Position numbers and translations under genes: made by a program. Below the pieces are notes generated by a model. That model saw nothing but the letters and a program-made list of their open reading frames with translations. It was not told the origin of the DNA and did no database searches. A stretch of DNA of 64,000 nt from an uncultured Brachyspira sp. (GTDB taxonomy: Bacteria > Spirochaetota > Brachyspiria > Brachyspirales > Brachyspiraceae): NCBI RefSeq assembly GCF_944388875.1, contig NZ_CALXKQ010000007.1, positions 39,849-103,848 of the forward strand, written 5' to 3'. Every line of letters starts with the position of its first letter. The stretch's first letter is position 1. This document shows, in pieces, positions 46,498-56,634 of the stretch.

Positions 46498-46502
46498 AAT
46501 AA

Positions 46503-46994
46503 TTATCCCTTATTATTTTTTATAGAGTTCAAAAGCCCATTAGAGTTAATTATATTTTTTATAAACTCTGGAAAAGGCTCTGCTTTATAGCTTTCATTTT
46601 TAGTAATATTTGTTATAACTCCGCTGTCAAAATCAACTTCAACTTCATCTCCATTTTCTATTTTTTTGCTTGCCTCTTCGCATTCAAGTATGGCAAGTCC
46701 TATATTAATAGAGTTTCTATAAAATATTCTAGCAAAAGAAGAAGCTATAACGCATGATATACCAGATTCTTTAATGGCAATAGGAGCATGTTCTCTTGAT
46801 GAACCGCATCCAAAATTCTCTCCTCCTACCATTATATCGCCTGCTTTTACCTTGCTTACAAAATCTTTATCAATATCTTCCATACAATGAGCTGCCAATT
46901 CTTTATGATTTGCAGTATTTAAATATCTAGCTGGAATAATAACATCAGTATCAACATTATTTCCATATTTATGAACGAAACCTCTAGCTTTCAT
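46503..46994 (-). CDS. leuD: 3-isopropylmalate dehydratase small subunit
   Basis: Small subunit of the isomerase that turns 2- into 3-isopropylmalate. 163 residues: [19 protein letters not shown] near the N-terminus, [17 protein letters not shown] as the swivel-domain signature, and [16 protein letters not shown]. The short form fits the partner LeuC of 415 residues, the pair type common in anaerobes and archaea. Between leuC and leuB on the minus strand. Confidence 0.95.
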   Translation of the reverse strand: MKARGFVHKYGNNVDTDVIIPARYLNTANHKELAAHCMEDIDKDFVSKVKAGDIMVGGENFGCGSSREHAPIAIKESGISCVIASSFARIFYRNSINIGLAILECEEASKKIENGDEVEVDFDSGVITNITKNESYKAEPFPEFIKNIINSNGLLNSIKNNKG

Positions 46995-47038
46995 TTAATT
47001 AATCTCTCCTATTTTATTATAATCATTTGTTATAATTA

Positions 47039-48286
47039 TTATTTAGGCTCTGTTATATACCCTGTTAAAGCACTGTATGCCGCAGTAGCAGGACTAGCTA
47101 AATATACTTTAGAAGTTTTATCTCCCATTCTTCCAACAAAGTTTCTGTTAGTTGTAGTAACAGAAACCTCATCATGGGCAAGTATACCCATATATCCGCC
47201 CAAACAAGGTCCGCATGTAGGAGTAGATACTGCACAGCCTGCATCAATAAATATATCCATATAGCCTAATTTGATGCATTCTTTATAAACTTTCTGAGTA
47301 GCTGGTATAATTATGCATCTTACATTCTTAGCTATTTTCTTTCCTTTTAAAATGTTGGCTGCAGTTGCCATATCAGATAATCTTCCATTAGTACAAGAAC
47401 CAATAACCACTTGATCAACTTTTATATCTTTTAATTCTTTAGCATCTTTTGTATTTTCTGGTAAATGCGGACATGCTACTGTAGGCTCTATTGAGGATAA
47501 ATCAATATCATATTCTTTTTCATATACCGCATCATCATCAGCTTTAAAAATAGTATAATCTCTTTTTACTATATCTTTTAAATATTCTATAGTTTGATTA
47601 TCAACTTCAAATATTCCGTTTTTAGCACCTGCCTCAATAGCCATATTAGCAATACAAGCCCTATCGTCCATAGTAAGGGATGAAACACCTTCTCCTCTGA
47701 ACTCCATAGATTTATATAAAGCTCCGTCAACACCTATCATACCTATAATATGAAGGATAACATCCTTACCAGATACATTTGGTTTTAATTTACCTTTAAG
47801 ATTAAATTTAATAGCAGAAGGTACTTTAAACCAAACCTGACCTGTAGCCATAGCAGCAGCCATATCTGTGCTTCCTACTCCAGTAGAAAAAGCCCCGAAA
47901 GCCCCATAAGTACAAGTATGAGAATCAGCACCTATTATAACTTCACCGGGAGCAACTAATCCTTTCTCTGGTAAAAGAGCATGCTCTACTCCCATATCGC
48001 CTACATCATAGTAGTTTGAAATATCATATTTATTTGCAAAATCTCTGCATTGTTTACATTGCTCTGCAGCTTTTATATCTTTGTTAGGAGCAAAGTGATC
48101 CATAACCAAAGCTATTTTTTCTTTGTCAAATACCTTATCAAAACCATATTTTTCAAATTCATTTATAGCAACAGGACTTGTTATATCATTTCCTAAAACC
48201 AAATCAGTTTTAACCATAATAAGCTCGCCTGCTTCAACCTTATCAACACCTGCATGTGCTGCTAAAATTTTCTGAGTAATAGTCAT
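47039..48286 (-). CDS. leuC: 3-isopropylmalate dehydratase large subunit
   Basis: Aconitase-family catalytic subunit, 415 residues. The [4Fe-4S] cluster cysteines are in [12 protein letters not shown] (about 302) and [17 protein letters not shown] (about 361-377). [15 protein letters not shown] and [24 protein letters not shown] give substrate- and cluster-binding segments. It is the short LeuC type paired with a 163-residue LeuD. 45 bases separate it from leuD. A TPR gene stands between it and leuA. Confidence 0.95.
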   Translation of the reverse strand: MTITQKILAAHAGVDKVEAGELIMVKTDLVLGNDITSPVAINEFEKYGFDKVFDKEKIALVMDHFAPNKDIKAAEQCKQCRDFANKYDISNYYDVGDMGVEHALLPEKGLVAPGEVIIGADSHTCTYGAFGAFSTGVGSTDMAAAMATGQVWFKVPSAIKFNLKGKLKPNVSGKDVILHIIGMIGVDGALYKSMEFRGEGVSSLTMDDRACIANMAIEAGAKNGIFEVDNQTIEYLKDIVKRDYTIFKADDDAVYEKEYDIDLSSIEPTVACPHLPENTKDAKELKDIKVDQVVIGSCTNGRLSDMATAANILKGKKIAKNVRCIIIPATQKVYKECIKLGYMDIFIDAGCAVSTPTCGPCLGGYMGILAHDEVSVTTTNRNFVGRMGDKTSKVYLASPATAAYSALTGYITEPK

Positions 48287-48370
48287 ATTCGTATCCTTAA
48301 ATTAATTTTTTAATTCTTCTAATTTGTACTTTAAAATATTAAAAATTTTATTATAATATGAAACCAAATT

Positions 48371-49045
48371 TTAAACAATATATTCATCTTCAGTTTCTTC
48401 ATCAAGATTATGATTTTCTAAATAATCCTTATAATCAGGATCTAATTCCATAGCTTTATTGAAATTTATTTGGGCAGTATTATTATCGCCTTTTTTCATA
48501 TAATATTTTCCAAGCATAAAGTAATTAACTCCGTCATTTACAGCAATACCCAATTCTATAATTTTATTTATAGTTTCTATTGCCTCATCTATTCTCCCTA
48601 TTTTATCATAATATGCAGCCAATTTTAAATAATTATATTCTTCAGGACTCACTTCTATAACTTTATTAATTGCCTTTATAGCATTATCATAATCATTCCT
48701 GCTATCATAGTATTCAAATAGCATTAAATGATTATATTCATTGTTAGGATCAATATCTATAAGCTGCTTTATAGTTTTTAAAATATTATCATAATCTTCT
48801 ATTGCTTTATAAATATTTATAAGCTTGGTATAATTATATATATTATTGGAATCAAGTTCTATAGACTTATTAAAATTTTCTATAGCTTTCTCATAATCAT
48901 TAAGCTCATAAAAATAAAATTCAGCCAACTCAGACCAGCTTTCAGATTTATTAGGGTATTTTTTAGTATTTTCTATTAAATCTTCCAAATTTTTTTCTTC
49001 TAATATTATATCATCATCAAGCTCATTATTTTCATCTATACTCAT
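48371..49045 (-). CDS. Tetratricopeptide-repeat protein inside the leucine cluster
   Basis: A 224-residue acidic cytoplasmic protein of about five TPR units (SELAEFYFYELNDYEKAIENF, then KLINIYKAIEDYDNILKTI and so on). No signal peptide and no enzymatic motif. It is inserted between leuA and leuC, is separated from leuA by a hairpin and from leuC by 84 bases, and shares the strand of the operon. A role in leucine synthesis is not implied by its sequence. Confidence 0.75.
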   Translation of the reverse strand: MSIDENNELDDDIILEEKNLEDLIENTKKYPNKSESWSELAEFYFYELNDYEKAIENFNKSIELDSNNIYNYTKLINIYKAIEDYDNILKTIKQLIDIDPNNEYNHLMLFEYYDSRNDYDNAIKAINKVIEVSPEEYNYLKLAAYYDKIGRIDEAIETINKIIELGIAVNDGVNYFMLGKYYMKKGDNNTAQINFNKAMELDPDYKDYLENHNLDEETEDEYIV

Positions 49046-49080
49046 AATATCCCCACATTATTTTAAATAATATTAAAATT

Positions 49081-49114
49081 CCGCATAAAAATTGATTACT
49101 CAATAATCATGCGG
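49081..49114 (-). terminator. Hairpin after leuA
   Basis: CCGCAT (49081-49086) and ATGCGG (49109-49114) form the base, with GATTA/TAATC inside. On the minus strand it follows the leuA stop and is followed by AATTTTAATATT, an imperfect T tract. It could end the ilv-leuA transcript or lower expression of the genes after it. Confidence 0.55.
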
Positions 49115-49128
49115 AAAAAAATATATAA

Positions 49129-50625
49129 TTATAATTTATTCAAGCCGTTAATATAAGCCATTAAACTTGCTTCAATAATATCTGTACTGACAGCTCTGCC
49201 AATCACAGTTTTATCATCAGAAGATAATCTGACAATAACCTCTCCCAAAGCATCCTCTCCTTCTGTAATAGCATTAATACTATAATTAACCAATTTAGCC
49301 CTATTAGATGTAACTGTATCAATAGCTCCGAATGCCGCATCTATAGGTCCGTTTCCTTTACCTATTCCCTCAACAATATTCTCTTTGTTATCAAGTATAG
49401 ATACTGAAGCAAAAGAAGATATAGAATCACTGTCATTAACCATAAAACTCTTCAAAGTATACATAGGATTTTCTACACTTGTATTTCCTATTAATAGTGC
49501 TTCAATATCGGTATCAGTAACTATTTTTTTCTTATCTGCTAAGTTTTTAAACTTAACAAATGCCTCTTCCAAAGCCTTATCATCTATATCATAACCTAAA
49601 GATTCAATTCTGTCTTTGAAAGCATGTTTTCCAGAATGTTTGCCCAATACCATTTTATTTTGAGGAATACCTATATCTTCAACATTCATAATCTCATAAG
49701 TAGAGCGTTCTTTTAACACTCCATGCTGATGTATGCCTGCCTCATGGGCAAAAGCATTAGCTCCTACTATAGCCTTATTAGGAGCAACTACCATACCTGA
49801 TATAGTAGATAATAATTTTGAAATTTTATAAATGCGTTTTGTATTAACATCAGTATAAGCATTATAAAAATCTTTTCTAGTTTTAATGCCCATAACAACT
49901 TCTTCCAAACTAGTATTACCAGCACGTTCTCCTATACCATTAATAGTACATTCTACCTGAGTAGCACCAGCCAAGACTGCAGATAAAGAATTTGCTGTTC
50001 CAAGTCCTAAATCATCATGGCAATGAACTGATATATCAACATTATCAATACCTTTAACATTCTCTTTTAAATACTTAATAAGCTCAGCCATTTCAACAGG
50101 AGTAGTATATCCTACAGTATCTGGAACATTAATTGTAGTAGCTCCATTTTCTATTGCAGTAGAATATGCTTTAGCTAAAAACTCTTTGTCGCTTCTTGAA
50201 GCATCTTCAGCAGAAAACTCTATAAAATCAAATTTTGTTTTAGCATAAGAAACAGATTCTTTTATTGTTTCTAATACCTGCTCTCTGGTCATCTCTAATT
50301 TATGCTTTAAATGTATATCGCTTGTAGCTATAAAAGTATGAAGCATTGGGTGTTTAGCCTCAGCAAGTGCATCATAAGCTCTGTCTATATCCTTTTTGTT
50401 GCATCTTGCTAAACTAGCTAATTTAGCATTTTCTACAACTTTACTTACTTCTCTTATAGCATTAAAGTCATCATCTGAACATATAGCAAATCCAGCTTCT
50501 ATAACATCAACGCCTAATTTATCTAATTCAGCTGCCATTTCTAATTTCTCAGCCAAATTCATAGTACAACCAGGAGATTGTTCTCCATCTCTTAAAGTAG
50601 TATCAAAAATCTTAATCTTTCTCAT
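49129..50625 (-). CDS. leuA: 2-isopropylmalate synthase
   Basis: First committed step of leucine synthesis: condenses acetyl-CoA with 2-ketoisovalerate. The 498-residue protein starts KIFDTTLRDGEQSPGCTM, has HCHDDLGLGTANSLSAVLAGATQVECTINGIGERAGN and NAFAHEAGIHQHG, and a C-terminal LeuA regulatory dimer domain (residues about 370-495) where leucine would bind. 67 bases separate it from ilvC upstream. The full-length regulatory domain suggests normal leucine feedback. Confidence 0.94.
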   Translation of the reverse strand: MRKIKIFDTTLRDGEQSPGCTMNLAEKLEMAAELDKLGVDVIEAGFAICSDDDFNAIREVSKVVENAKLASLARCNKKDIDRAYDALAEAKHPMLHTFIATSDIHLKHKLEMTREQVLETIKESVSYAKTKFDFIEFSAEDASRSDKEFLAKAYSTAIENGATTINVPDTVGYTTPVEMAELIKYLKENVKGIDNVDISVHCHDDLGLGTANSLSAVLAGATQVECTINGIGERAGNTSLEEVVMGIKTRKDFYNAYTDVNTKRIYKISKLLSTISGMVVAPNKAIVGANAFAHEAGIHQHGVLKERSTYEIMNVEDIGIPQNKMVLGKHSGKHAFKDRIESLGYDIDDKALEEAFVKFKNLADKKKIVTDTDIEALLIGNTSVENPMYTLKSFMVNDSDSISSFASVSILDNKENIVEGIGKGNGPIDAAFGAIDTVTSNRAKLVNYSINAITEGEDALGEVIVRLSSDDKTVIGRAVSTDIIEASLMAYINGLNKL

Positions 50626-50692
50626 TGTTAAAACCCTTATAAATATAAAAACATCATTTAACTAAAGATGCTTTGGATTATAATATATATTA

Positions 50693-51709
<1,017 letters not shown>

Positions 51710-51719
51710 TTATTTTATA

Positions 51720-52247
51720 TTAATATTCAAAATTATTGATTATATTCATATTAGGAACATCATCTCCAAGCTGTATAGATGTTACTCCAGTCCTTGAAAG
51801 CTCTAAAATATTAAAATCTTTTAAAGCATCCAAATAACCGTCTATTATAGATGCAGAAGCTGTGATTTCAACTATCATGCTTCTATTTCCAATATCTAAT
51901 ATAACTCCATTATGTGCATTTGTTATATCGCATGCTTTACGTCTGTTTTTATCATTGATTTCAATTTTTACTAAAAGCAAATCTCTTATTATACTGTTTG
52001 AGTGATTTATCAAATGTACAGAATGAACCTCTATGAGTTTAGAAGTCTGTTTTATTACCTGTGTTATATGAGTATCATCTCCCTCTGTAACTATAGTCAT
52101 TCTTGATATGCTTGGAACACAGGTTACAGAACATGTTATAGTTTCTATATTAAAGCCTTTCTGACTAAACAGTAAAGTTATTCTATTTAATACTCCAGCA
52201 TTATTATCTACAAATAAAACCAAAACTCTTCTTTGTTTGTTATTCAT
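51720..52247 (-). CDS. ilvN: Acetolactate synthase regulatory subunit
   Basis: Regulatory partner of IlvB that mediates valine feedback inhibition. 175 residues with an N-terminal ACT domain (RRVLVLFVDNNAGVLNRITLLFSQKGFNIETITC) and the C-terminal IlvH/N-type domain (VKIEINDKNRRKACDITNAH). 18 bases after ilvB, so cotranslated. Confidence 0.93.
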   Translation of the reverse strand: MNNKQRRVLVLFVDNNAGVLNRITLLFSQKGFNIETITCSVTCVPSISRMTIVTEGDDTHITQVIKQTSKLIEVHSVHLINHSNSIIRDLLLVKIEINDKNRRKACDITNAHNGVILDIGNRSMIVEITASASIIDGYLDALKDFNILELSRTGVTSIQLGDDVPNMNIINNFEY

Positions 52248-52265
52248 TTTTTACTCCTACAATTA

Positions 52266-53939
52266 TTAATCTACTATTATATCATCTATAGTTCCGCCTG
52301 CTGGAATCATAGGCAAAACTCTTAAATCTTTATCTATTATACATTCTATCCATACAGGACATTTGCATTTTAAAGCCTCTTCAAAAGCATTCTCAAATTC
52401 TTTTATAGTTTCACAATGAAAACCTTTAGCACCAAATCCTTCAGCAACTTTTACATAATCCATCTTTTTATTTATATCCGTACTTGAATATCTAGATTCA
52501 TAAAATATAGTCTGCCATTGTCTTACCATACCTAATGTGCTGTTATTTAATATAATTGTTATTACAGGCAAATCATATTCTACTGCTGTAGCTACCTCAT
52601 TTAAATTCATATAGAAAGACCCATCCCCTGTTATATGTATTACCTTTCTATCTGGCTTAGCTACCTTACATCCTAAAGCAGCCCCATATCCAAACCCCAT
52701 CGTTCCTAATCCGCCGCTTGTTATAAAACTTCTAGGCTTGGTATGACGTATATACTGAACAGCCCACATCTGATGCTGACCTACATCTGTAACATAAATA
52801 GCCTCATCTTTTGTTTTATCGCCTATTATATTCATAACTTTACTTGGATAAATTCCATCTTTATTTGTATTTCTATCAGAATCCTCTTTCATCTCTTTTG
52901 CTCTTAAGTCTGATAAATATTTCACCCATTCATCATCATCTACTCTTTTTACCAATTTATTAAATCTATCCAATACATCATTCAAATCCCCAATTATACT
53001 GTAATCAACATTAACATTTTTATTAATCTCGCTTCTGTCAATATCTATATGAACTTTCTTGGCAGCACCTCCAAATTTTGAAGTATTCAAAGCAACTCTG
53101 TCGCTAAATCTTGTTCCAACAGCTAATATCAAATCTGCCTCATTCATTACTTTATTTGCTGTAACAGATCCATGCATTCCAACCAAACCTATATTTAATT
53201 TTTCATTATAACCTAATACCCCAGCACCCATCAAAGTATGAACGGATGGTATATTAGAATTAATCATAAAATCTCTTAATTTATCACTGGAATCTTTTGC
53301 TCCTCCTCCAAAATATATGATTGGTCTTTTAGATTCGTTTATCAATTTTGCTACTTCCTCTATTGTTTTTTCATCTTCAGAAGTTATTTCTATTTTTTTA
53401 GGCCCAAATTTTTCTCTCGATGTAAATTCTGTTTCTGTGAAAGTAAAATTTTTAGGTATATCTATTAATACAGGACCTTTTCTTCCAGTATTAGCTATTA
53501 CAAAAGCCTTTCTTAATGTATCAGCTAAATCATTTATATTTCTAACTACAAAATTATGTTTTGTTATAGGCATTGTTATACCAGCAATAAAAACTTCCTG
53601 AAATGAATCTTTACCTATTAAACTTTCAGGTACATTTGCAGTTATTGCAATTAAAGGTACACTGTCCATATATGCTGTAGCCAAAGGTGTTACTAAATTA
53701 GTTGCTCCAGGTCCGCTTGTAGCAATTACAACTCCAACTTTTCCGCTAGCTCTTGCATAACCGTCAGCAGCATGGCATGCTCCAACCTCATCAACAGGCA
53801 TTATATGTTTTATTTTATCTCTATATTTATAAATAGCATCGTATATAAATAAAGCAGCTCCGCCAGGATAACCGAATACAGTATCTATATTTTGTTCTAT
53901 TAAAACTTCCATTATTATTTCAGAACCATTCAACTTCAT
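52266..53939 (-). CDS. ilvB: Acetolactate synthase catalytic subunit
   Basis: TPP-dependent first step of valine/leucine synthesis (acetolactate) and, with 2-oxobutyrate, of isoleucine. 557 residues: FGYPGGAALFIYDAIYK, the catalytic Glu in DEVGACHAADGYARASGKVGV, FAD-region GTRFSDRVALNTSKFGG, and the TPP motif GDGSFYMNLNEVATAVEYDLPVITIILNN. First structural gene of the branched-chain operon; AAGGAG precedes the ATG. Upstream lie the leader ORF and hairpins described separately. ilvD and ilvE are not in this window. Confidence 0.96.
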   Translation of the reverse strand: MKLNGSEIIMEVLIEQNIDTVFGYPGGAALFIYDAIYKYRDKIKHIMPVDEVGACHAADGYARASGKVGVVIATSGPGATNLVTPLATAYMDSVPLIAITANVPESLIGKDSFQEVFIAGITMPITKHNFVVRNINDLADTLRKAFVIANTGRKGPVLIDIPKNFTFTETEFTSREKFGPKKIEITSEDEKTIEEVAKLINESKRPIIYFGGGAKDSSDKLRDFMINSNIPSVHTLMGAGVLGYNEKLNIGLVGMHGSVTANKVMNEADLILAVGTRFSDRVALNTSKFGGAAKKVHIDIDRSEINKNVNVDYSIIGDLNDVLDRFNKLVKRVDDDEWVKYLSDLRAKEMKEDSDRNTNKDGIYPSKVMNIIGDKTKDEAIYVTDVGQHQMWAVQYIRHTKPRSFITSGGLGTMGFGYGAALGCKVAKPDRKVIHITGDGSFYMNLNEVATAVEYDLPVITIILNNSTLGMVRQWQTIFYESRYSSTDINKKMDYVKVAEGFGAKGFHCETIKEFENAFEEALKCKCPVWIECIIDKDLRVLPMIPAGGTIDDIIVD

Positions 53940-54072
53940 TACTAACTCCTTAAAAATTAATTTTATAACCTTTCTCTTAATTTATTATTTTTAATATTTC
54001 TACTTATAGAAACTAATAATTAAAATTTCTATTGTAGTTATAAATGTAGTTTTACTGATATATTAGATTAAA
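53940..54072 (-). promoter_or_regulatory. Region between the leader ORF and ilvB with alternative hairpins
   Basis: On the minus strand TAGAAA, then TTTCTA, then TAGAAA occur in order within about 40 bases (around 54,000-54,035). The middle segment can pair with either neighbour, so two mutually exclusive hairpins are possible, the kind of switch used in attenuators. The stems are A/T-rich and no clear T run follows, so a terminator is not evident; the alternative is control of the ilvB ribosome site. Confidence 0.4.
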
Positions 54073-54225
54073 TTATAACAGGATATTGACAAGAATAGAT
54101 AGGAGGATGAGAATATTAATATTATTTATTGCTGAAAAATTAAATTGATTAGAATTATTATTGGCATAAACAATATTTGAATCATCAAATACGGACTGCA
54201 TACCTGTGCTTTCAGTGTACGACAT
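54073..54225 (-). CDS. Small ORF rich in Ile/Leu/Val codons, candidate leader peptide of the ilv-leu operon
   Basis: A 50-codon ORF with a good ribosome site (GGAG seven bases before the ATG) and its own promoter (54280-54253). The first 32 residues are Asn/Ser/Tyr-rich (MSYTESTGMQSVFDDSNIV...); the end reads NINILILLSILVNILL, in which 13 of 16 residues are Ile, Leu or Val. It stops 133 bases before ilvB. Ribosome stalling at such a run when branched-chain amino acids are short is the classical ilv/leu attenuation signal. The alternative is a small membrane peptide with one hydrophobic helix. The leader role is inference from position and composition. Confidence 0.6.
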   Translation of the reverse strand: MSYTESTGMQSVFDDSNIVYANNNSNQFNFSAINNINILILLSILVNILL

Positions 54226-54252
54226 AATCATTCTCCTTTTAAATTTGCTGAT

Positions 54253-54280
54253 ATTATAATATTTTTACATAATATTGCAA
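54253..54280 (-). promoter_or_regulatory. Promoter of the leader ORF and ilv-leu operon
   Basis: Minus strand: TTGCAA (54280-54275), 16 bases, TATAAT (54258-54253). Transcription would start about 25 bases before the leader ATG. Confidence 0.65.
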
Positions 54281-54311
54281 TACTTAAAATGAATTTTTTC
54301 TTAACTTTTAA

Positions 54312-54339
54312 TTGACAATATAAATTATTTTAGTATACT
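54312..54339 (+). promoter_or_regulatory. Promoter of the SanA-like gene
   Basis: TTGACA (54312-54317), 16 bases, TATACT (54334-54339); divergent from the ilv-leu promoter about 30 bases away. Confidence 0.75.
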
Positions 54340-54365
54340 ATCTCTACAATACAAATGTAGGATTT

Positions 54366-55190
54366 ATGAATATATTAAAAAATATATACAATAAGAAAAT
54401 ATTTCAAATTAAATATTATTATGAAATAACTAGTAAGAAGATAAAAAATAAAAATATCTTCTATAAATTTTTTAACTATATTATATTTCTATTTATATGT
54501 GCATTTATATTAATGCCCGAAATTATTTCAATATTTTTAATATTAATAATAATTTCATATATGTCTGTTTCTATATATTCAAAGAGATATATATATTCAT
54601 CTGTAGATAATATACCCTATAATGATGTTGCTCTAGTATTAGGTACAAGCAAATATCTTTATAATGGTCAGATTAATATGTATTTTAAATTTAGAATGGA
54701 TGCCGCTTATGAACTTTACAAAAGCGGGAAAGTAAAGTTTATATTAGTAAGCGGAGATAACAGATACAGATCTTACAATGAACCTAGACAAATGCGTTTA
54801 GATTTAATAAAATTAGGAGTAAATAAAAAACATATATTTTTAGATTTTGCTGGGTTTAGAACAAGGGATTCAATAATCAGAGCAAATAAAGTTTTTGAGC
54901 TTAGTAATTTTACTATAGTTTCTCAGCCTTTTCATAATGAAAGAGCGGTGTTAATAGCAAGACAAAAAAAAATAAATGCAATAGCATATAATGCTCATAA
55001 TGTAAGAAAGCTTTATAGAATAAGACAGTTTCCTAGAGAATTGGGAGCAAGGGCATTAATGTTTATGGATATATTATTAAACCGTCCGCCAAAATTTTAT
55101 GGAGATACTATAAAGATAGAAGAAAGAGAAGATATTATAAAAGATAAAAGCAACAAAATTGATAAAAAAATAAAAACAGGAGATTTCTAA
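54366..55190 (+). CDS. SanA/YdcF (DUF218) family membrane protein
   Basis: A 274-residue protein with one or two membrane segments (about residues 38-72) followed by a DUF218 domain. VALVLGTSKYLYNGQINMYFKFRMDAAYELYKSGKVKFILVSGD and TIVSQPFHNERAVLIAR match SanA, a protein that affects envelope permeability to vancomycin in enteric bacteria. The C-terminal 25 residues are charged. TAGGA before the ATG. The stop abuts the gltS start, so the pair is an operon. Biochemical role unknown. Confidence 0.82.
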   Translation: MNILKNIYNKKIFQIKYYYEITSKKIKNKNIFYKFFNYIIFLFICAFILMPEIISIFLILIIISYMSVSIYSKRYIYSSVDNIPYNDVALVLGTSKYLYNGQINMYFKFRMDAAYELYKSGKVKFILVSGDNRYRSYNEPRQMRLDLIKLGVNKKHIFLDFAGFRTRDSIIRANKVFELSNFTIVSQPFHNERAVLIARQKKINAIAYNAHNVRKLYRIRQFPRELGARALMFMDILLNRPPKFYGDTIKIEEREDIIKDKSNKIDKKIKTGDF

Positions 55191-56621
55191 ATGACATCAC
55201 AATTATTTACTGAATTACTGCAGTCATTATCATTACTCTCTGCTTTACTTTTGATAGGAGTATTTTTAAGGGCTAAAGTAAAATTATTTCAATCATTATA
55301 TTTACCAGCATCCGTTATAGGAGGATTTGTAGGGCTTTTAATATCGCCTGAAATTTTAGGCAGATTATCAAGCATATCAATATCAGAGGAATATATAAAA
55401 ACTTATTCTCTTTTACCCGGTATTTTATCTGTTCCTATATTTGCAGCCATTCCTTTAGGTATGTTTTTAAATGAAACTAAAACCATTAAATCTTTATATC
55501 CGACTAAAGTATTAATAGCTTTCGGTATATTCCAATGTGCGAGTATGGCTCAGTCAGCTATAGGATATGCTGTTAATTTATTATTCACAAAAATAAGTCC
55601 AGAAATGGACATGTATAGAACATTCGGTTATGAGCTTTCAGCTGGTTTTGCTGGAGGACACGGGCTTGCTGCTGCTACTGGAAAATTGCTTGAAGGTTTC
55701 GGAATAGCTCAATGGGAAATAGCACAGGGCGTTGCTTTAACTACTGCTACAATAGGACTTGTAGGAGGAATGATATTCGGTATTATATTTATAAATATAG
55801 CCGTAAGAACAAATAAAACTAATGTCATAAAAAAAATAGAAAATGTCAGCGATGATAATTCAAATATAAATAAAATAGACAGAAGCATGGAAGTTGGTTA
55901 TAACAATGATATAAGCAAGCAGGCAAGTTTGGGAAGAGAAACTTTTTTAAGCAGTTCAATAGAGACTATAACTTTTCATTTGGCAATTATATTTGCTGTA
56001 TGCGGTTTAGCTTATATAGTTTTAAATTTTATAAAAAAAATAGGAATAGCTGGCTTGGATGTTCTTCCAGTATGGACTTATTCTATGATAATAATGTTTG
56101 CTTTAAATATGATTATAAAAAAATTGAACTTATCATGGATGGTAGATGCAAAAGTAAAGGCTAAAATAATAGGAACATTAAGCGATTTTGCCATAGTATC
56201 AGCAATAACAAGTCTTCCAATAAAAGCTGTTATACATTATATAGCTCCTATAATAGTTATGTGTATAATTGGTTTTATAGCAACATATTTAATAGTGTTT
56301 ATATTTAATAATATGCTATTTAAAAATGACTATGCTTTTGAAAGAGCAATAATATCATGGGGTACTTTAACTGGTGTATTAATAACAGGAATGACTCTTT
56401 TAAAAATATGCGATCCAGAATACAAGAGTCCAGCATTAACAGAATTCTCATTAGGTTTTTCTTTAATGTCTGTAACGGGACTTTTAATAGTTCCAATACT
56501 TAATACTGTTTTGGCAGTAGGTTCAACTTGGGATAACTTTATTACCGCTGTGATAACTTCTGCTGCATATTTGACTTTTGCATTTATAGTATATTTTATA
56601 CATAAAAAATCTAATGCATAA
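55191..56621 (+). CDS. gltS: Sodium/glutamate symporter
   Basis: Sodium-driven glutamate importer of the ESS family, 476 residues and about ten membrane helices. The motifs LPASVIGGFVGLL near the N-terminus and GFAGGHGLAAATG, the first re-entrant loop, are typical, as is the second half starting DFAIVSAITSLP. A hydrophilic loop lies at about residues 205-250. The ATG follows the stop of the SanA-like gene directly, and AGGAG lies before it inside that gene. Confidence 0.88.
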   Translation: MTSQLFTELLQSLSLLSALLLIGVFLRAKVKLFQSLYLPASVIGGFVGLLISPEILGRLSSISISEEYIKTYSLLPGILSVPIFAAIPLGMFLNETKTIKSLYPTKVLIAFGIFQCASMAQSAIGYAVNLLFTKISPEMDMYRTFGYELSAGFAGGHGLAAATGKLLEGFGIAQWEIAQGVALTTATIGLVGGMIFGIIFINIAVRTNKTNVIKKIENVSDDNSNINKIDRSMEVGYNNDISKQASLGRETFLSSSIETITFHLAIIFAVCGLAYIVLNFIKKIGIAGLDVLPVWTYSMIIMFALNMIIKKLNLSWMVDAKVKAKIIGTLSDFAIVSAITSLPIKAVIHYIAPIIVMCIIGFIATYLIVFIFNNMLFKNDYAFERAIISWGTLTGVLITGMTLLKICDPEYKSPALTEFSLGFSLMSVTGLLIVPILNTVLAVGSTWDNFITAVITSAAYLTFAFIVYFIHKKSNA

Positions 56622-56634
56622 TAAATATTAATTA

